64,000 nt of DNA from Cladorhizidae sp. MBARI D1340-BT2 (lineage: Eukaryota; Porifera; Demospongiae; Poecilosclerida; Cladorhizidae). Made by a program: the position numbers and the translations under genes. Location: NCBI GenBank assembly GCA_028752905.1, contig JAQNBH010000021.1, forward strand, positions 1,086,501 to 1,150,500. The letters run 5' to 3'. Below the pieces are notes generated by a model. The model was given only the letters and a program-made list of their open reading frames with translations. It did not search any database and was not told where the DNA came from. Each line of letters opens with the position of its first letter. The stretch's first letter is position 1. Below, one piece after another: positions 1 to 11,690 of the stretch.

Positions 1-717
1 CTCTATCTTGAGCTAAACATGTTAGCTTCATAGATTCTCCACACTTCACTGAATAGAGTTGATATATAGCTCTAAAGGTAGGCCTCTCTCTGTTCTCTCT
101 CTTGATACCAAACATCCGTATATTCTGCATACATAGAATCACAAGATAGGTTTCTCTATGTGTTATCTATCTTGATGCTAAACAGGTTAGCTTCATAGAT
201 TCTCCACACTTCACTGTATAAACTTGATATATAGCTATTAAGATAGGTCTCTCCCTGTGCTCTCTGTTGATATCAAACATCCATAATATTCTGCACACTT
301 CACTGTAATGGACATGATATGATTCGAATGATAGGTTTCATTATGTATTCTCTATCTTGATATTTGCCCTAATTTGGTCTATATGTTTCTCATTTCCCCC
401 CCAAAAATCTTGTTATTTTGCCGTAAAGCTCATAACTTTTCTACACTTTACCCCAAAAAGAAAATTTTTATATCACCGGATAGCCCTTCTAATTATCTGT
501 CTTTTGTACGTACCAAAATTTTGTGTACTCTAAGTATTAGCAAGTTATGGTGATTTGAAGTGGTAAGGTTTGCGATCTTTCCTAGCGTTTTCCAGTTGCC
601 AAAGCGGTGGCCTGCCAGTGAAAAACCACTACATTTATTGATAATCTGTTGACATGTTGCAGATAAGGACCTTCTCTATCAGTTGACAAAATCTGGCACT
701 TTTGAATTGTAATCTTA
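1..717. repeat. Partial monomer at the left window edge, chimeric
   Basis: This is the tail of a monomer cut by the window edge: sub-repeats 2 and 3 followed by the core. Its sub-repeat part carries the variant GTTATCTAT near 162, as in the monomers starting at 3424, 6152 and 8882. Its core carries ACGTACCAAAA and CCTAGCG, which instead match the monomers starting at 4333, 7063 and 9793. The end of the core has GGACC and GGCAC plus a 23-bp deletion near 702, which match the Y-like neighbours. It therefore looks like a recombinant between repeat classes. Confidence 0.85.
702..703. other. 23-bp core deletion junction (first copy)
   Basis: Between CACTTT and GAATTG the other cores carry a 24-base insert containing TTAATTAGGG; here a single T remains, a net loss of 23 bp. 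The same junction recurs at about 2499, offset 1797 bp, and I found it nowhere else in the window. It is a private marker of the Block I duplication. Confidence 0.9.
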
Positions 718-1238
718 CTTGATGCTAAACATGTTAGCTTCGTAGATTATCCACACCACTGAATAGACTTGATGTATAGCTATTAAGATAGGACTCTCTA
801 AGTGCTCTCTCTTGATACCAAACATCCATATATTCTGCACACTTCACTGTAATGGACTTGCAAGATAGGTATCTCTCAGTGTTCTCTATCTTGAGCTAAA
901 CATGTTAGCTTCATAGATTCTCCACACTTCACTGAATAGAGTTGATATATAGCTCTAAAGGTAGGCCTCTCTCCGTTCTCTCTCTTGATACCAAACATCC
1001 GTATATTCTGCATACATAGAATCACAAGATAGGTTTCTCTATGTGTTCTCTATCTTGATGCTAAACAGGTTAGCTTCATAGATTCTCCACACTTCACTGT
1101 ATAAACTTGATATATAGCTATTAAGATAGGTCTCTCCCTGTGCTCTCTGTTGATATCAAACATCCATAATATGCTGCACACTTCACTGTAATGGACTTGA
1201 TATGATTCGAATGATAGGTTTCATTATGTGTTCTCTAT

Positions 1239-1626
1239 CTTGATATTTGCCCTAATTTGGTCTATAATATGTTTCTCATTTTCCCCCCAAAAATCTTGCT
1301 TTTTTGCCGTAAAGCTCATAACTTTTCTACACTTTATCTAAAAAAGATAATTTTTATATCACCGAATAGCCCTTCTAATTATCTGTCTTTTGTACGTGCC
1401 AAAATTTTGTGTACTCTAAGTATTAGCAAGTTGTGTTGATTTGAAGTGGTAAGGTTTGCGATCTTTCCTGGCGTTTTCCAGTTGCCAAAGCGGTGGCCTG
1501 CCAGTGAAAAACCACTACATTTATTGATAATCTGTTGACATGTTGCAGATAAGGACCTTCTCTATCAGTTGACAAAATCTGGCACTTTGGTCTTGTTAAT
1601 TAGGGCAGTTATGAATTGTAATCTTA
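1239..1626. repeat. Y-type core, CACCGAATA subtype
   Basis: Carries CTTGCTTTTTT, TTATCTAAAAAAG, ATCACCGAATA, AAGGACC, CTGGCAC and GTAATC. It has a private GTTGTGTTG near 1431 where most cores read GTTATGGTG. Confidence 0.85.
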
Positions 1627-2498
1627 CTTGATGCTAAACATGTTAGCTTCGTAGATTATCCACACTTCACTGAATAGACTTGATGTATAGCTATTAAGAT
1701 AGGACTCTCTAAGTGCTCTCTCTTGATACCAAACATCCATATTATATTCTGCACACTTCACTGTAATGGACTTGCGAGATAGGTATCTCTCAGTGTTCTC
1801 TATCTTGAGCTAAACATGTTAGCTTCATAGATTCTCCACACTTCACTGAATAGACTTGATATATAGCTCTAAAGGTAGGCCTCTCTCTGTTCTCTCTCTT
1901 GATACCATACGTCCGTATATTCTGCATACATAGAATCACAAGATAGGTTTCTCTATGTGTTCTCTATCTTGATGCTAAACAGGTTAGCTTCATAGATTCT
2001 CCACACTTCACTGTATAAACTTGATATATAGCTATTAAGATAGGTCTCTCCCTGTGCTCTCTGTTGATATCAAACATCCATAATATTCTGCATACTTCAC
2101 TGTAATGGACTTGATATGATTCGAATGATAGGTTTCATTATGTGTTCTCTATCTTGATATTTGCCCTAATTTGGTCTATATGTTTCTCATTTTTCCCCAA
2201 AAAATCTTGTTATTTTGCCGTAAAGCTCATAACTTTTCTACACTTTACCCCAAAAAGATAATTTTTATATCACTGAATAGCCCTTCTAATTATCTGTCTT
2301 TTGTACGTGCCAAAATTTTGTGTACTCTAAGTATTAGCAAGTTATGGTGATTTGAAGTGGTAAGGTTTGCGATCTTTCCTGGCGTTTTCCAGTTGCCAAA
2401 GCGGTGGCCTGCCAGTGAAAAACCACTACATTTATTGATAATCTGTTGACATGTTGCAGATAAGGACCTTCTCTATCAGTTGACAAAATCTGGCACTT

Positions 2499-2500
2499 TT
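2499..2500. other. 23-bp core deletion junction (second copy)
   Basis: Identical in form to the junction near 702. It makes the monomer 1627-2514 the shortest complete one in the window (888 bp, after also counting one 3-bp gain and one 3-bp loss elsewhere in the unit). Confidence 0.9.
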
Positions 2501-3035
2501 GAATTGTAATCTTACTTGATGCTAAACATGTTAGCTTCGTAGATTATCCACACCACTGAATAGACTTGATGTATAGCTATTAAGATAGGACTCTCTAAGT
2601 GCTCTCTCTTGATACCAAACATCCATATATTCTGCACACTTCACTGTAATGGACTTGCAAGATAGGTATCTCTCAGTGTTCTCTATCTTGAGCTAAACAT
2701 GTTAGCTTCATAGATTCTCCACACTTCACTGAATAGAGTTGATATATAGCTCTAAAGGTAGGCCTCTCTCCGTTCTCTCTCTTGATACCAAACATCCGTA
2801 TATTCTGCATACATAGAATCACAAGATAGGTTTCTCTATGTGTTCTCTATCTTGATGCTAAACAGGTTAGCTTCATAGATTCTCCACACTTCACTGTATA
2901 AACTTGATATATAGCTATTAAGATAGGTCTCTCCCTGTGCTCTCTGTTGATATCAAACATCCATAATATGCTGCACAATTCACTGTAATGGACTTGATAT
3001 GATTCGAATGATAGGTTTCATTATGTGTTCTCTAT

Positions 3036-3423
3036 CTTGATATTTGCCCTAATTTGGTCTATAATATGTTTCTCATTTTCCCCCCAAAAATCTTGCTTTT
3101 TTGCCGTAAAGCTCATAACTTTTCTACACTTTATCTAAAAAAGATAATTTTTATATCACTGAATAGCCCTTCTAATTATCTGTCTTTTGTACGTGCCAAA
3201 ATTTTGTGTACTCTAAGTATTAGCAAGTTATGGTGATTTGAAGTGGTAAGGTTTGCGATCTTTCCTGGCGTTTTCCAGTTGCCAAAGCGGTGGCCTGCCA
3301 GTGAAAAACCACTACATTTATTGATAATCTGTTGACATGTTGCAGATAAGGACCTTCTCTATCAGTTGACAAAATCTGGCACTTTGGTCTTGTTAATTAG
3401 GGCAGTTATGAATTGTAATCTTA
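3036..3423. repeat. Y-type core, CACTGAATA subtype
   Basis: Shares TTATCTAAAAAAG with the core at 1239-1626, 1797 bp upstream, but has ATCACTGAATA. It is the last Y core before the Z-type HOR and is followed by CACACCACTG near 3457. Confidence 0.85.
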
Positions 3424-3469
3424 CTTGATGCTAAACATGTTAGCTTCGTAGATTATCCACACCACTGAA

Positions 3470-6199
3470 TAGACTTGATGTATAGCTATTAAGATAGGAC
3501 TCTCTAAGTGCTCTCTCTTGATACCAAACATCCATATATTCTGCACACTTCACTGTAATGGACTTGCAAGATAGGTATCTCTCAGTGTTCTCTATCTTGA
3601 GCTAAACATGTTAGCTTCATAGATTCTCCACACTTCACTGAATAGAGTTGATATATAGCTCTAAAGGTAGGCCTCTCTCTGTTCTCTCTCTTGATACCAA
3701 ACATCCGTATATTCTGCATACATAGAATCACAAGATAGGTTTCTCTATGTGTTATCTATCTTGATGCTAAACAGGTTAGCTTCATAGATTCTCCACACTT
3801 CACTGTATAAACTTGATATATAGCTATTAAGATAGGTCTCTCCCTGTGCTCTCTGTTGATATCAAACATCCATAATATTCTGCACACTTCACTGTAATGG
3901 ACTTGATATGATTCGAATGATAGGTTTCATTATGTGTTCTCTATCTTGATATTTGCCCTAATTTGGTCTATATGTTTCTCATTTCCCCCCCAAAAATCTT
4001 GTTATTTTGCCGTAAAGCTCATAACTTTTCTACACTTTACTCCAAAAAGAAAATTTTTATATCACCGGATAGCCCTTCTAATTATCTGTCTTTTGTACGT
4101 GCCAAAATTTTTAGTACTCTAAGTATTAGCAAGTTATGGTGATTTGAAGTGGTAAGGTTTGCGATCTTTCCTGGCGTTTTCCAGTTGCCAAAGCGGTGGC
4201 CTGCCAGTGAAAAACCACTACATTTATTGATAATCTGTTGACATGTTGCAGATAAGGGCCTTCTCTATCAGTTGACAAAATCTGGGACTTTGGTCTTGTT
4301 AATTAGGGCAGTTATGATTTGTACTACTCTTACTTGATGCTAAACATGTTAGCTTCGTAGATTATCCACACTTCACTGAATAGACTTGATGTATAGCTAT
4401 TAAGATAGGACTCTCTAAGTGCTCTCTCTTGATACCAAACATCCATATATTCTGCACACTTCACTGTAATGGACTTGCAAGATAGGTATCTCTCAGTGTT
4501 CTCTATCTTGAGCTAAACATGTTAGCTTCATAGATTCTCCACACTTCACTGAATAGACTTGATATATAGCTCTAAAGGTAGGCCTCTCTCTGTTCTCTCT
4601 CTTGATACCAAACGTCCGTATATTCTGCATACATAGAATCACAAGATAGGTTTCTCTATGTGTTCTCTATCTTGATGCTAAACAGGTTAGCTTCATAGAT
4701 TCTCCACACTTCACTGTATAAACTTGATATATAGCTTTTAAGATAGGTCTCTCCCTGTGCTCTCTGTTGATATCAAACATCCATAATATTCTGCATACTT
4801 CACTGTAATGGACTTGATATGATTCGAATGATAGGTTTCATTATGTGTTCTCTATCTTGATATTTGCCCTAATTTGGTCTATATGTTTCTCATTTCCCCC
4901 CCAAAAATCTTGTTATTTTGCCGTAAAGCTCATAACTTTTCTACACTTTACCCCAAAAAGAATATTTTTATATCACCGGATAGCCCTTCTAATTATCTGT
5001 CTTTTGTACGTACCAAAATTTTGTGTACTCTAAGTATTAGCAAGTTATGGTGATTTGAAGTGGTAAGGTTTGCGATCTTTCCTAGCGTTTTCCAGTTGCC
5101 AAAGCGGTGGCCTGCCAGTGAAAAACCACTACATTTATTGATAATCTGTTGACATGTTGCAGATAAGGGCCTTCTCTATCAGTTGACAAAATCTGGGACT
5201 TTGGTCTTGTTAATTAGGGCAGTTATGAATTGTAATCTTACTTGATGCTAAACATGTTAGCTTCGTAGATTATCCACACTTCACTGAATAGACTTGATGT
5301 ATAGCTATTAAGATAGGACTCTCTAAGTGCTCTCTCTTGATACCAAACATCCATATTATATTCTGCACACTTCACTGTAATGGACTTGCAAGATAGGTAT
5401 CTCTCAGTGTTCTCTATCTTGAGCTAAACATGTTAGCTTCATAGATTCTCCACACTTCACTGAATAGACTTGATATATAGCTCTAAAGGTAGGCCTCTCT
5501 CTGTTCTCTCTCTTGATACCATACGTCCGTATATTCTGCATACATAGAATCACAAGATAGGTTTCTCTATGTGTTCTCTATCTTGATGCTAAACAGGTTA
5601 GCTTCATAGATTCTCCACACTTCACTGTATAAACTTGATATATAGCTATTAAGATAGGTCTCTCCCTGTGCTCTCTGTTGATATCAAACATCCATAATAT
5701 TCTGCATACTTCACTGTAATGGACTTGATATGATTCGAATGATAGGTTTCATTATGTGTTCTCTATCTTGATATTTGCCCTAATTTGGTCTATATGTTTC
5801 TCATTTTTCCCCAAAAAATCTTGTTATTTTGCCGTAAAGCTCATAACTTTTCTACACTTTACCCCAAAAAGAATATTTTTATATCACCGGATAGCCCTTC
5901 TAATTATCTGTCTTTTGTACGTGCCAAAATTTTGTGTACTCTAAGTATTAGCAAGTTATGGTGATTTGAAGTGGTAAGGTTTGCGATCTTTCCTGGCGTT
6001 TTCCAGTTGCCAAAGCGGTGGCCTGCCAGTGAAAAACCACTACATTTATTGATAATCTGTTGACATGTTGCAGATAAGGGCCTTCTCTATCAGTTGACAA
6101 AATCTGGGACTTTGGTCTTGTTAATTAGGGCAGTTATGAATTGTAATCTTACTTGATGCTAAACATGTTAGCTTCGTAGATTATCCACACTTCACTGAA
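3470..6199. repeat. 3-monomer HOR (2730 bp), copy 1
   Basis: Three Z-type monomers form a 2730-bp unit, recognised because 4333, 7063 and 9793 are equivalent monomer starts. Markers in order: GTTATCTAT in the first sub-repeat set with a core ending GATTTGTACTACTC; then AAACGTCCG with a core bearing ACGTACCAAAA and CCTAGCG; then the 3-bp longer CATATTATATTC with CATACGTCCG. The left edge is fixed by CACACCACTG near 3457, which later copies lack. This copy differs from the next by a few single bases, e.g. CCTGGCG near 5994 versus CCTAGCG near 8724. Confidence 0.9.
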
Positions 6200-8929
6200 T
6201 AGACTTGATGTATAGCTATTAAGATAGGACTCTCTAAGTGCTCTCTCTTGATACCAAACATCCATATATTCTGCACACTTCACTGTAATGGACTTGCAAG
6301 ATAGGTATCTCTCAGTGTTCTCTATCTTGAGCTAAACATGTTAGCTTCATAGATTCTCCACACTTCACTGAATAGAGTTGATATATAGCTCTAAAGGTAG
6401 GCCTCTCTCTGTTCTCTCTCTTGATACCAAACATCCGTATATTCTGCATACATAGAATCACAAGATAGGTTTCTCTATGTGTTATCTATCTTGATGCTAA
6501 ACAGGTTAGCTTCATAGATTCTCCACACTTCACTGTATAAACTTGATATATAGCTATTAAGATAGGTCTCTCCCTGTGCTCTCTGTTGATATCAAACATC
6601 CATAATATTCTGCACACTTCACTGTAATGGACTTGATATGATTCGAATGATAGGTTTCATTATGTGTTCTCTATCTTGATATTTGCCCTAATTTGGTCTA
6701 TATGTTTCTCATTTCCCCCCCAAAAATCTTGTTATTTTGCCGTAAAGCTCATAACTTTTCTACACTTTACTCCAAAAAGAAAATTTTTATATCACCGGAT
6801 AGCCCTTCTAATTATCTGTCTTTTGTACGTGCCAAAATTTTTAGTACTCTAAGTATTAGCAAGTTATGGTGATTTGAAGTGGTAAGGTTTGCGATCTTTC
6901 CTGGCGTTTTCCAGTTGCCAAAGCGGTGGCCTGCCAGTGAAAAACCACTACATTTATTGATAATCTGTTGACATGTTGCAGATAAGGGCCTTCTCTATCA
7001 GTTGACAAAATCTGGGACTTTGGTCTTGTTAATTAGGGCAGTTATGATTTGTACTACTCTTACTTGATGCTAAACATGTTAGCTTCGTAGATTATCCACA
7101 CTTCACTGAATAGACTTGATGTATAGCTATTAAGATAGGACTCTCTAAGTGCTCTCTCTTGATACCAAACATCCATATATTCTGCACACTTCACTGTAAT
7201 GGACTTGCAAGATAGGTATCTCTCAGTGTTCTCTATCTTGAGCTAAACATGTTAGCTTCATAGATTCTCCACACTTCACTGAATAGACTTGATATATAGC
7301 TCTAAAGGTAGGCCTCTCTCTGTTCTCTCTCTTGATACCAAACGTCCGTATATTCTGCATACATAGAATCACAAGATAGGTTTCTCTATGTGTTCTCTAT
7401 CTTGATGCTAAACAGGTTAGCTTCATAGATTCTCCACACTTCACTGTATAAACTTGATATATAGCTTTTAAGATAGGTCTCTCCCTGTGCTCTCTGTTGA
7501 TATCAAACATCCATAATATTCTGCATACTTCACTGTAATGGACTTGATATGATTCGAATGATAGGTTTCATTATGTGTTCTCTATCTTGATATTTGCCCT
7601 AATTTGGTCTATATGTTTCTCATTTCCCCCCCAAAAATCTTGTTATTTTGCCGTAAAGCTCATAACTTTTCTACACTTTACCCCAAAAAGAATATTTTTA
7701 TATCACCGGATATCCCTTCTAATTATCTGTCTTTTGTACGTACCAAAATTTTGTGTACTCTAAGTATTAGCAAGTTATGGTGATTTGAAGTGGTAAGGTT
7801 TGCGATCTTTCCTAGCGTTTTCCAGTTGCCAAAGCGGTGGCCTGCCAGTGAAAAACCACTACATTTATTGATAATCTGTTGACATGTTGCAGATAAGGGC
7901 CTTCTCTATCAGTTGACAAAATCTGGGACTTTGGTCTTGTTAATTAGGGCAGTTATGAATTGTAATCTTACTTGATGCTAAACATGTTAGCTTCGTAGAT
8001 TATCCACACTTCACTGAATAGACTTGATGTATAGCTATTAAGATAGGACTCTCTAAGTGCTCTCTCTTGATACCAAACATCCATATTATATTCTGCACAC
8101 TTCACTGTAATGGACTTGCAAGATAGGTATCTCTCAGTGTTCTCTATCTTGAGCTAAACATGTTAGCTTCATAGATTCTCCACACTTCACTGAATAGACT
8201 TGATATATAGCTCTAAAGGTAGGCCTCTCTCTGTTCTCTCTCTTGATACCATACGTCCGTATATTCTGCATACATAGAATCACAAGATAGGTTTCTCTAT
8301 GTGTTCTCTATCTTGATGCTAAACAGGTTAGCTTCATAGATTCTCCACACTTCACTGTATAAACTTGATATATAGCTATTAAGATAGGTCTCTCCCTGTG
8401 CTCTCTGTTGATATCAAACATCCATAATATTCTGCATACTTCACTGTAATGGACTTGATATGATTCGAATGATAGGTTTCATTATGTGTTCTCTATCTTG
8501 ATATTTGCCCTAATTTGGTCTATATGTTTCTCATTTTTCCCCAAAAAATCTTGTTATTTTGCCGTAAAGCTCATAACTTTTCTACACTTTACCCCAAAAA
8601 GAATATTTTTATATCACCGGATAGCCCTTCTAATTATCTGTCTTTTGTACGTGCCAAAATTTTGTGTACTCTAAGTATTAGCAAGTTATGGTGATTTGAA
8701 GTGGTAAGGTTTGCGATCTTTCCTAGCGTTTTCCAGTTGCCAAAGCGGTGGCCTGCCAGTGAAAAACCACTACATTTATTGATAATCTGTTGACATGTTG
8801 CAGATAAGGGCCTTCTCTATCAGTTGACAAAATCTGGGACTTTGGTCTTGTTAATTAGGGCAGTTATGAATTGTAATCTTACTTGATGCTAAACATGTTA
8901 GCTTCGTAGATTATCCACACTTCACTGAA
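6200..8929. repeat. 3-monomer HOR (2730 bp), copy 2
   Basis: Same order of marker variants as copy 1, exactly 2730 bp downstream. Private change: GGATATCCC at about 7709-7717, where the other copies have GGATAGCCC. Confidence 0.9.
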
Positions 8930-11690
8930 TAGACTTGATGTATAGCTATTAAGATAGGACTCTCTAAGTGCTCTCTCTTGATACCAAACATCCATATATT
9001 CTGCACACTTCACTGTAATGGACTTGCAAGATAGGTATCTCTCAGTGTTCTCTATCTTGAGCTAAACATGTTAGCTTCATAGATTCTCCACACTTCACTG
9101 AATAGAGTTGATATATAGCTCTAAAGGTAGGCCTCTCTCTGTTCTCTCTCTTGATACCAAACATCCGTATATTCTGCATACATAGAATCACAAGATAGGT
9201 TTCTCTATGTGTTATCTATCTTGATGCTAAACAGGTTAGCTTCATAGATTCTCCACACTTCACTGTATAAACTTGATATATAGCTATTAAGATAGGTCTC
9301 TCCCTGTGCTCTCTGTTGATATCAAACATCCATAATATTCTGCACACTTCACTGTAATGGACTTGATATGATTCGAATGATAGGTTTCATTATGTGTTCT
9401 CTATCTTGATATTTGCCCTAATTTGGTCTATATGTTTCTCATTTCCCCCCCAAAAATCTTGTTATTTTGCCGTAAAGCTCATAACTTTTCTACACTTTAC
9501 TCCAAAAAGAAATTTTTTATATCACCGGATAGCCCTTCTAATTATCTGTCTTTTGTACGTGCCAAAATTTTTAGTACTCTAAGTATTAGCAAGTTATGGT
9601 GATTTGAAGTGGTAAGGTTTGCGATCTTTCCTGGCGTTTTCCAGTTGCCAAAGCGGTGGCCTGCCAGTGAAAAACCACTACATTTATTGATAATCTGTTG
9701 ACATGTTGCAGATAAGGGCCTTCTCTATCAGTTGACAAAATCTGGGACTTTGGTCTTGTTAATTAGGGCAGTTATGATTTGTACTACTCTTACTTGATGC
9801 TAAACATGTTAGCTTCGTAGATTATCCACACTTCACTGAATAGACTTGATGTATAGCTATTAAGATAGGACTCTCTAAGTGCTCTCTCTTGATACCAAAC
9901 ATCCATATATTCTGCACACTTCACTGTAATGGACTTGCAAGATAGGTATCTCTCAGTGTTCTCTATCTTGAGCTAAACATGTTAGCTTCATAGATTCTCC
10001 ACACTTCACTGAATAGACTTGATATATAGCTCTAAAGGTAGGCCTCTCTCTGTTCTCTCTCTTGATACCAAACGTCCGTATATTCTGCATACATAGAATC
10101 ACAAGATAGGTTTCTCTATGTGTTCTCTATCTTGATGCTAAACAGGTTAGCTTCATAGATTCTCCACACTTCACTGTATAAACTTGATATATAGCTTTTA
10201 AGATAGGTCTCTCCCTGTGCTCTCTGTTGATATCAAACATCCATAATATTCTGCATACTTCACTGTAATGGACTTGATATGATTCGAATGATAGGTTTCA
10301 TTATGTGTTCTCTATCTTGATATTTGCCCTAATTTGGTCTATATGTTTCTCATTTCCCCCCCAAAAATCTTGTTATTTTGCCGTAAAGCTCATAACTTTT
10401 CTACACTTTACCCCAAAAAGAATATTTTTATATCACCGGATAGCCCTTCTAATTATCTGTCTTTTGTACGTACCAAAATTTTGTGTACTCTAAGTATTAG
10501 CAAGTTATGGTGATTTGAAGTGGTAAGGTTTGCGATCATTCCTAGCGTTTTCCAGTTGCCAAAGCGGTGGCCTGCCAGTGAAAAACCACTACATTTATTG
10601 ATAATCTGTTGACATGTTGCAGATAAGGGCCTTCTCTATCAGTTGACAAAATCTGGGACTTTGGTCTTGTTAATTAGGGCAGTTATGAATTGTAATCTTA
10701 CTTGATGCTAAACATGTTAGCTTCGTAGATTATCCACACTTCACTGAATAGACTTGATGTATAGCTATTAAGATAGGACTCTCTAAGTGCTCTCTCTTGA
10801 TACCAAACATCCATATTATATTCTGCACACTTCACTGTAATGGACTTGCAAGATAGGTATCTCTCAGTGTTCTCTATCTTGAGCTAAACATGTTAGCTTC
10901 ATAGATTCTCCACACTTCACTGAATAGACTTGATATATAGCTCTAAAGGTAGGCCTCTCTCTGTTCTCTCTCTTGATACCATACGTCCGTATATTCTGCA
11001 TACATAGAATCACAAGATAGGTTTCTCTATGTGTTCTCTATCTTGATGCTAAACAGGTTAGCTTCATAGATTCTCCACACTTCACTGTATAAACTTGATA
11101 TATAGCTATTAAGATAGGTCTCTCCCTGTGCTCTCTGTTGATATCAAACATCCATAATATTCTGCATACTTCACTGTAATGGACTTGATATGATTCGAAT
11201 GATAGGTTTCATTATGTGTTCTCTATCTTGATATTTGCCCTAATTTGGTCTATATGTTTCTCATTTTCCCCCAAAAAATCTTGTTATTTTGCCGTAAAGC
11301 TCATAACTTTTCTACACTTTACCCCAAAAAGAATATTTTTATATCACCGGATAGCCCTTCTAATTATCTGTCTTTTGTACGTGCCAAAATTTTGTGTACT
11401 CTAAGTATTAGCAAGTTATGGTGATTTGAAGTGGTAAGGTTTGCGATCTTTCCTAGCGTTTTCCAGTTGCCAAAGCGGTGGCCTGCCAGTGAAAAACCAC
11501 TACATTTATTGATAATCTGTTGACATGTTGCAGATAAGGGCCTTCTCTATCAGTTGACAAAATCTGGGACTTTGGTCTTGTTAATTAGGGCAGTTATGAA
11601 TTGTAATCTTACTTGATGCTAAACATGTTAGCTTCGTAGATTATCCACACTTCACTGAATAGACTTGATGTATAGCTATTAAGATAGGAC
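8930..11690. repeat. 3-monomer HOR (2730 bp), copy 3
   Basis: Third copy in register with the first two. Private changes: GATCATTCC near 10535 in place of GATCTTTCC, GAAATTTTTT near 9509, and a T4C5A6 tract near 11263 where the first two copies have T5C4A6. The periodicity ends near 11,720, where the next monomer carries the longer CATATTATATTC at a place where HOR copies have CATATATTC. Confidence 0.88.

Larger units (their letters stand above)
1..3470. repeat. Block I: irregular satellite zone with a 1797-bp offset duplication
   Basis: Roughly 650-1640 is repeated at 2447-3437 with an offset of 1797 bp. The two copies share a 23-bp deletion in the core (junctions near 702 and 2499), the 2-bp shortened CACACCACTG, CTCTCCGTT, and the rare ATGCTGCAC (near 1172 and 2969). 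Outside that segment the correspondence breaks down: 1627-2160 and 3424-3950 carry different sub-repeat haplotypes. The zone is best read as a short local duplication in a shuffled part of the array. The right edge is approximate, set where the 2730-bp periodicity begins. Confidence 0.8.
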
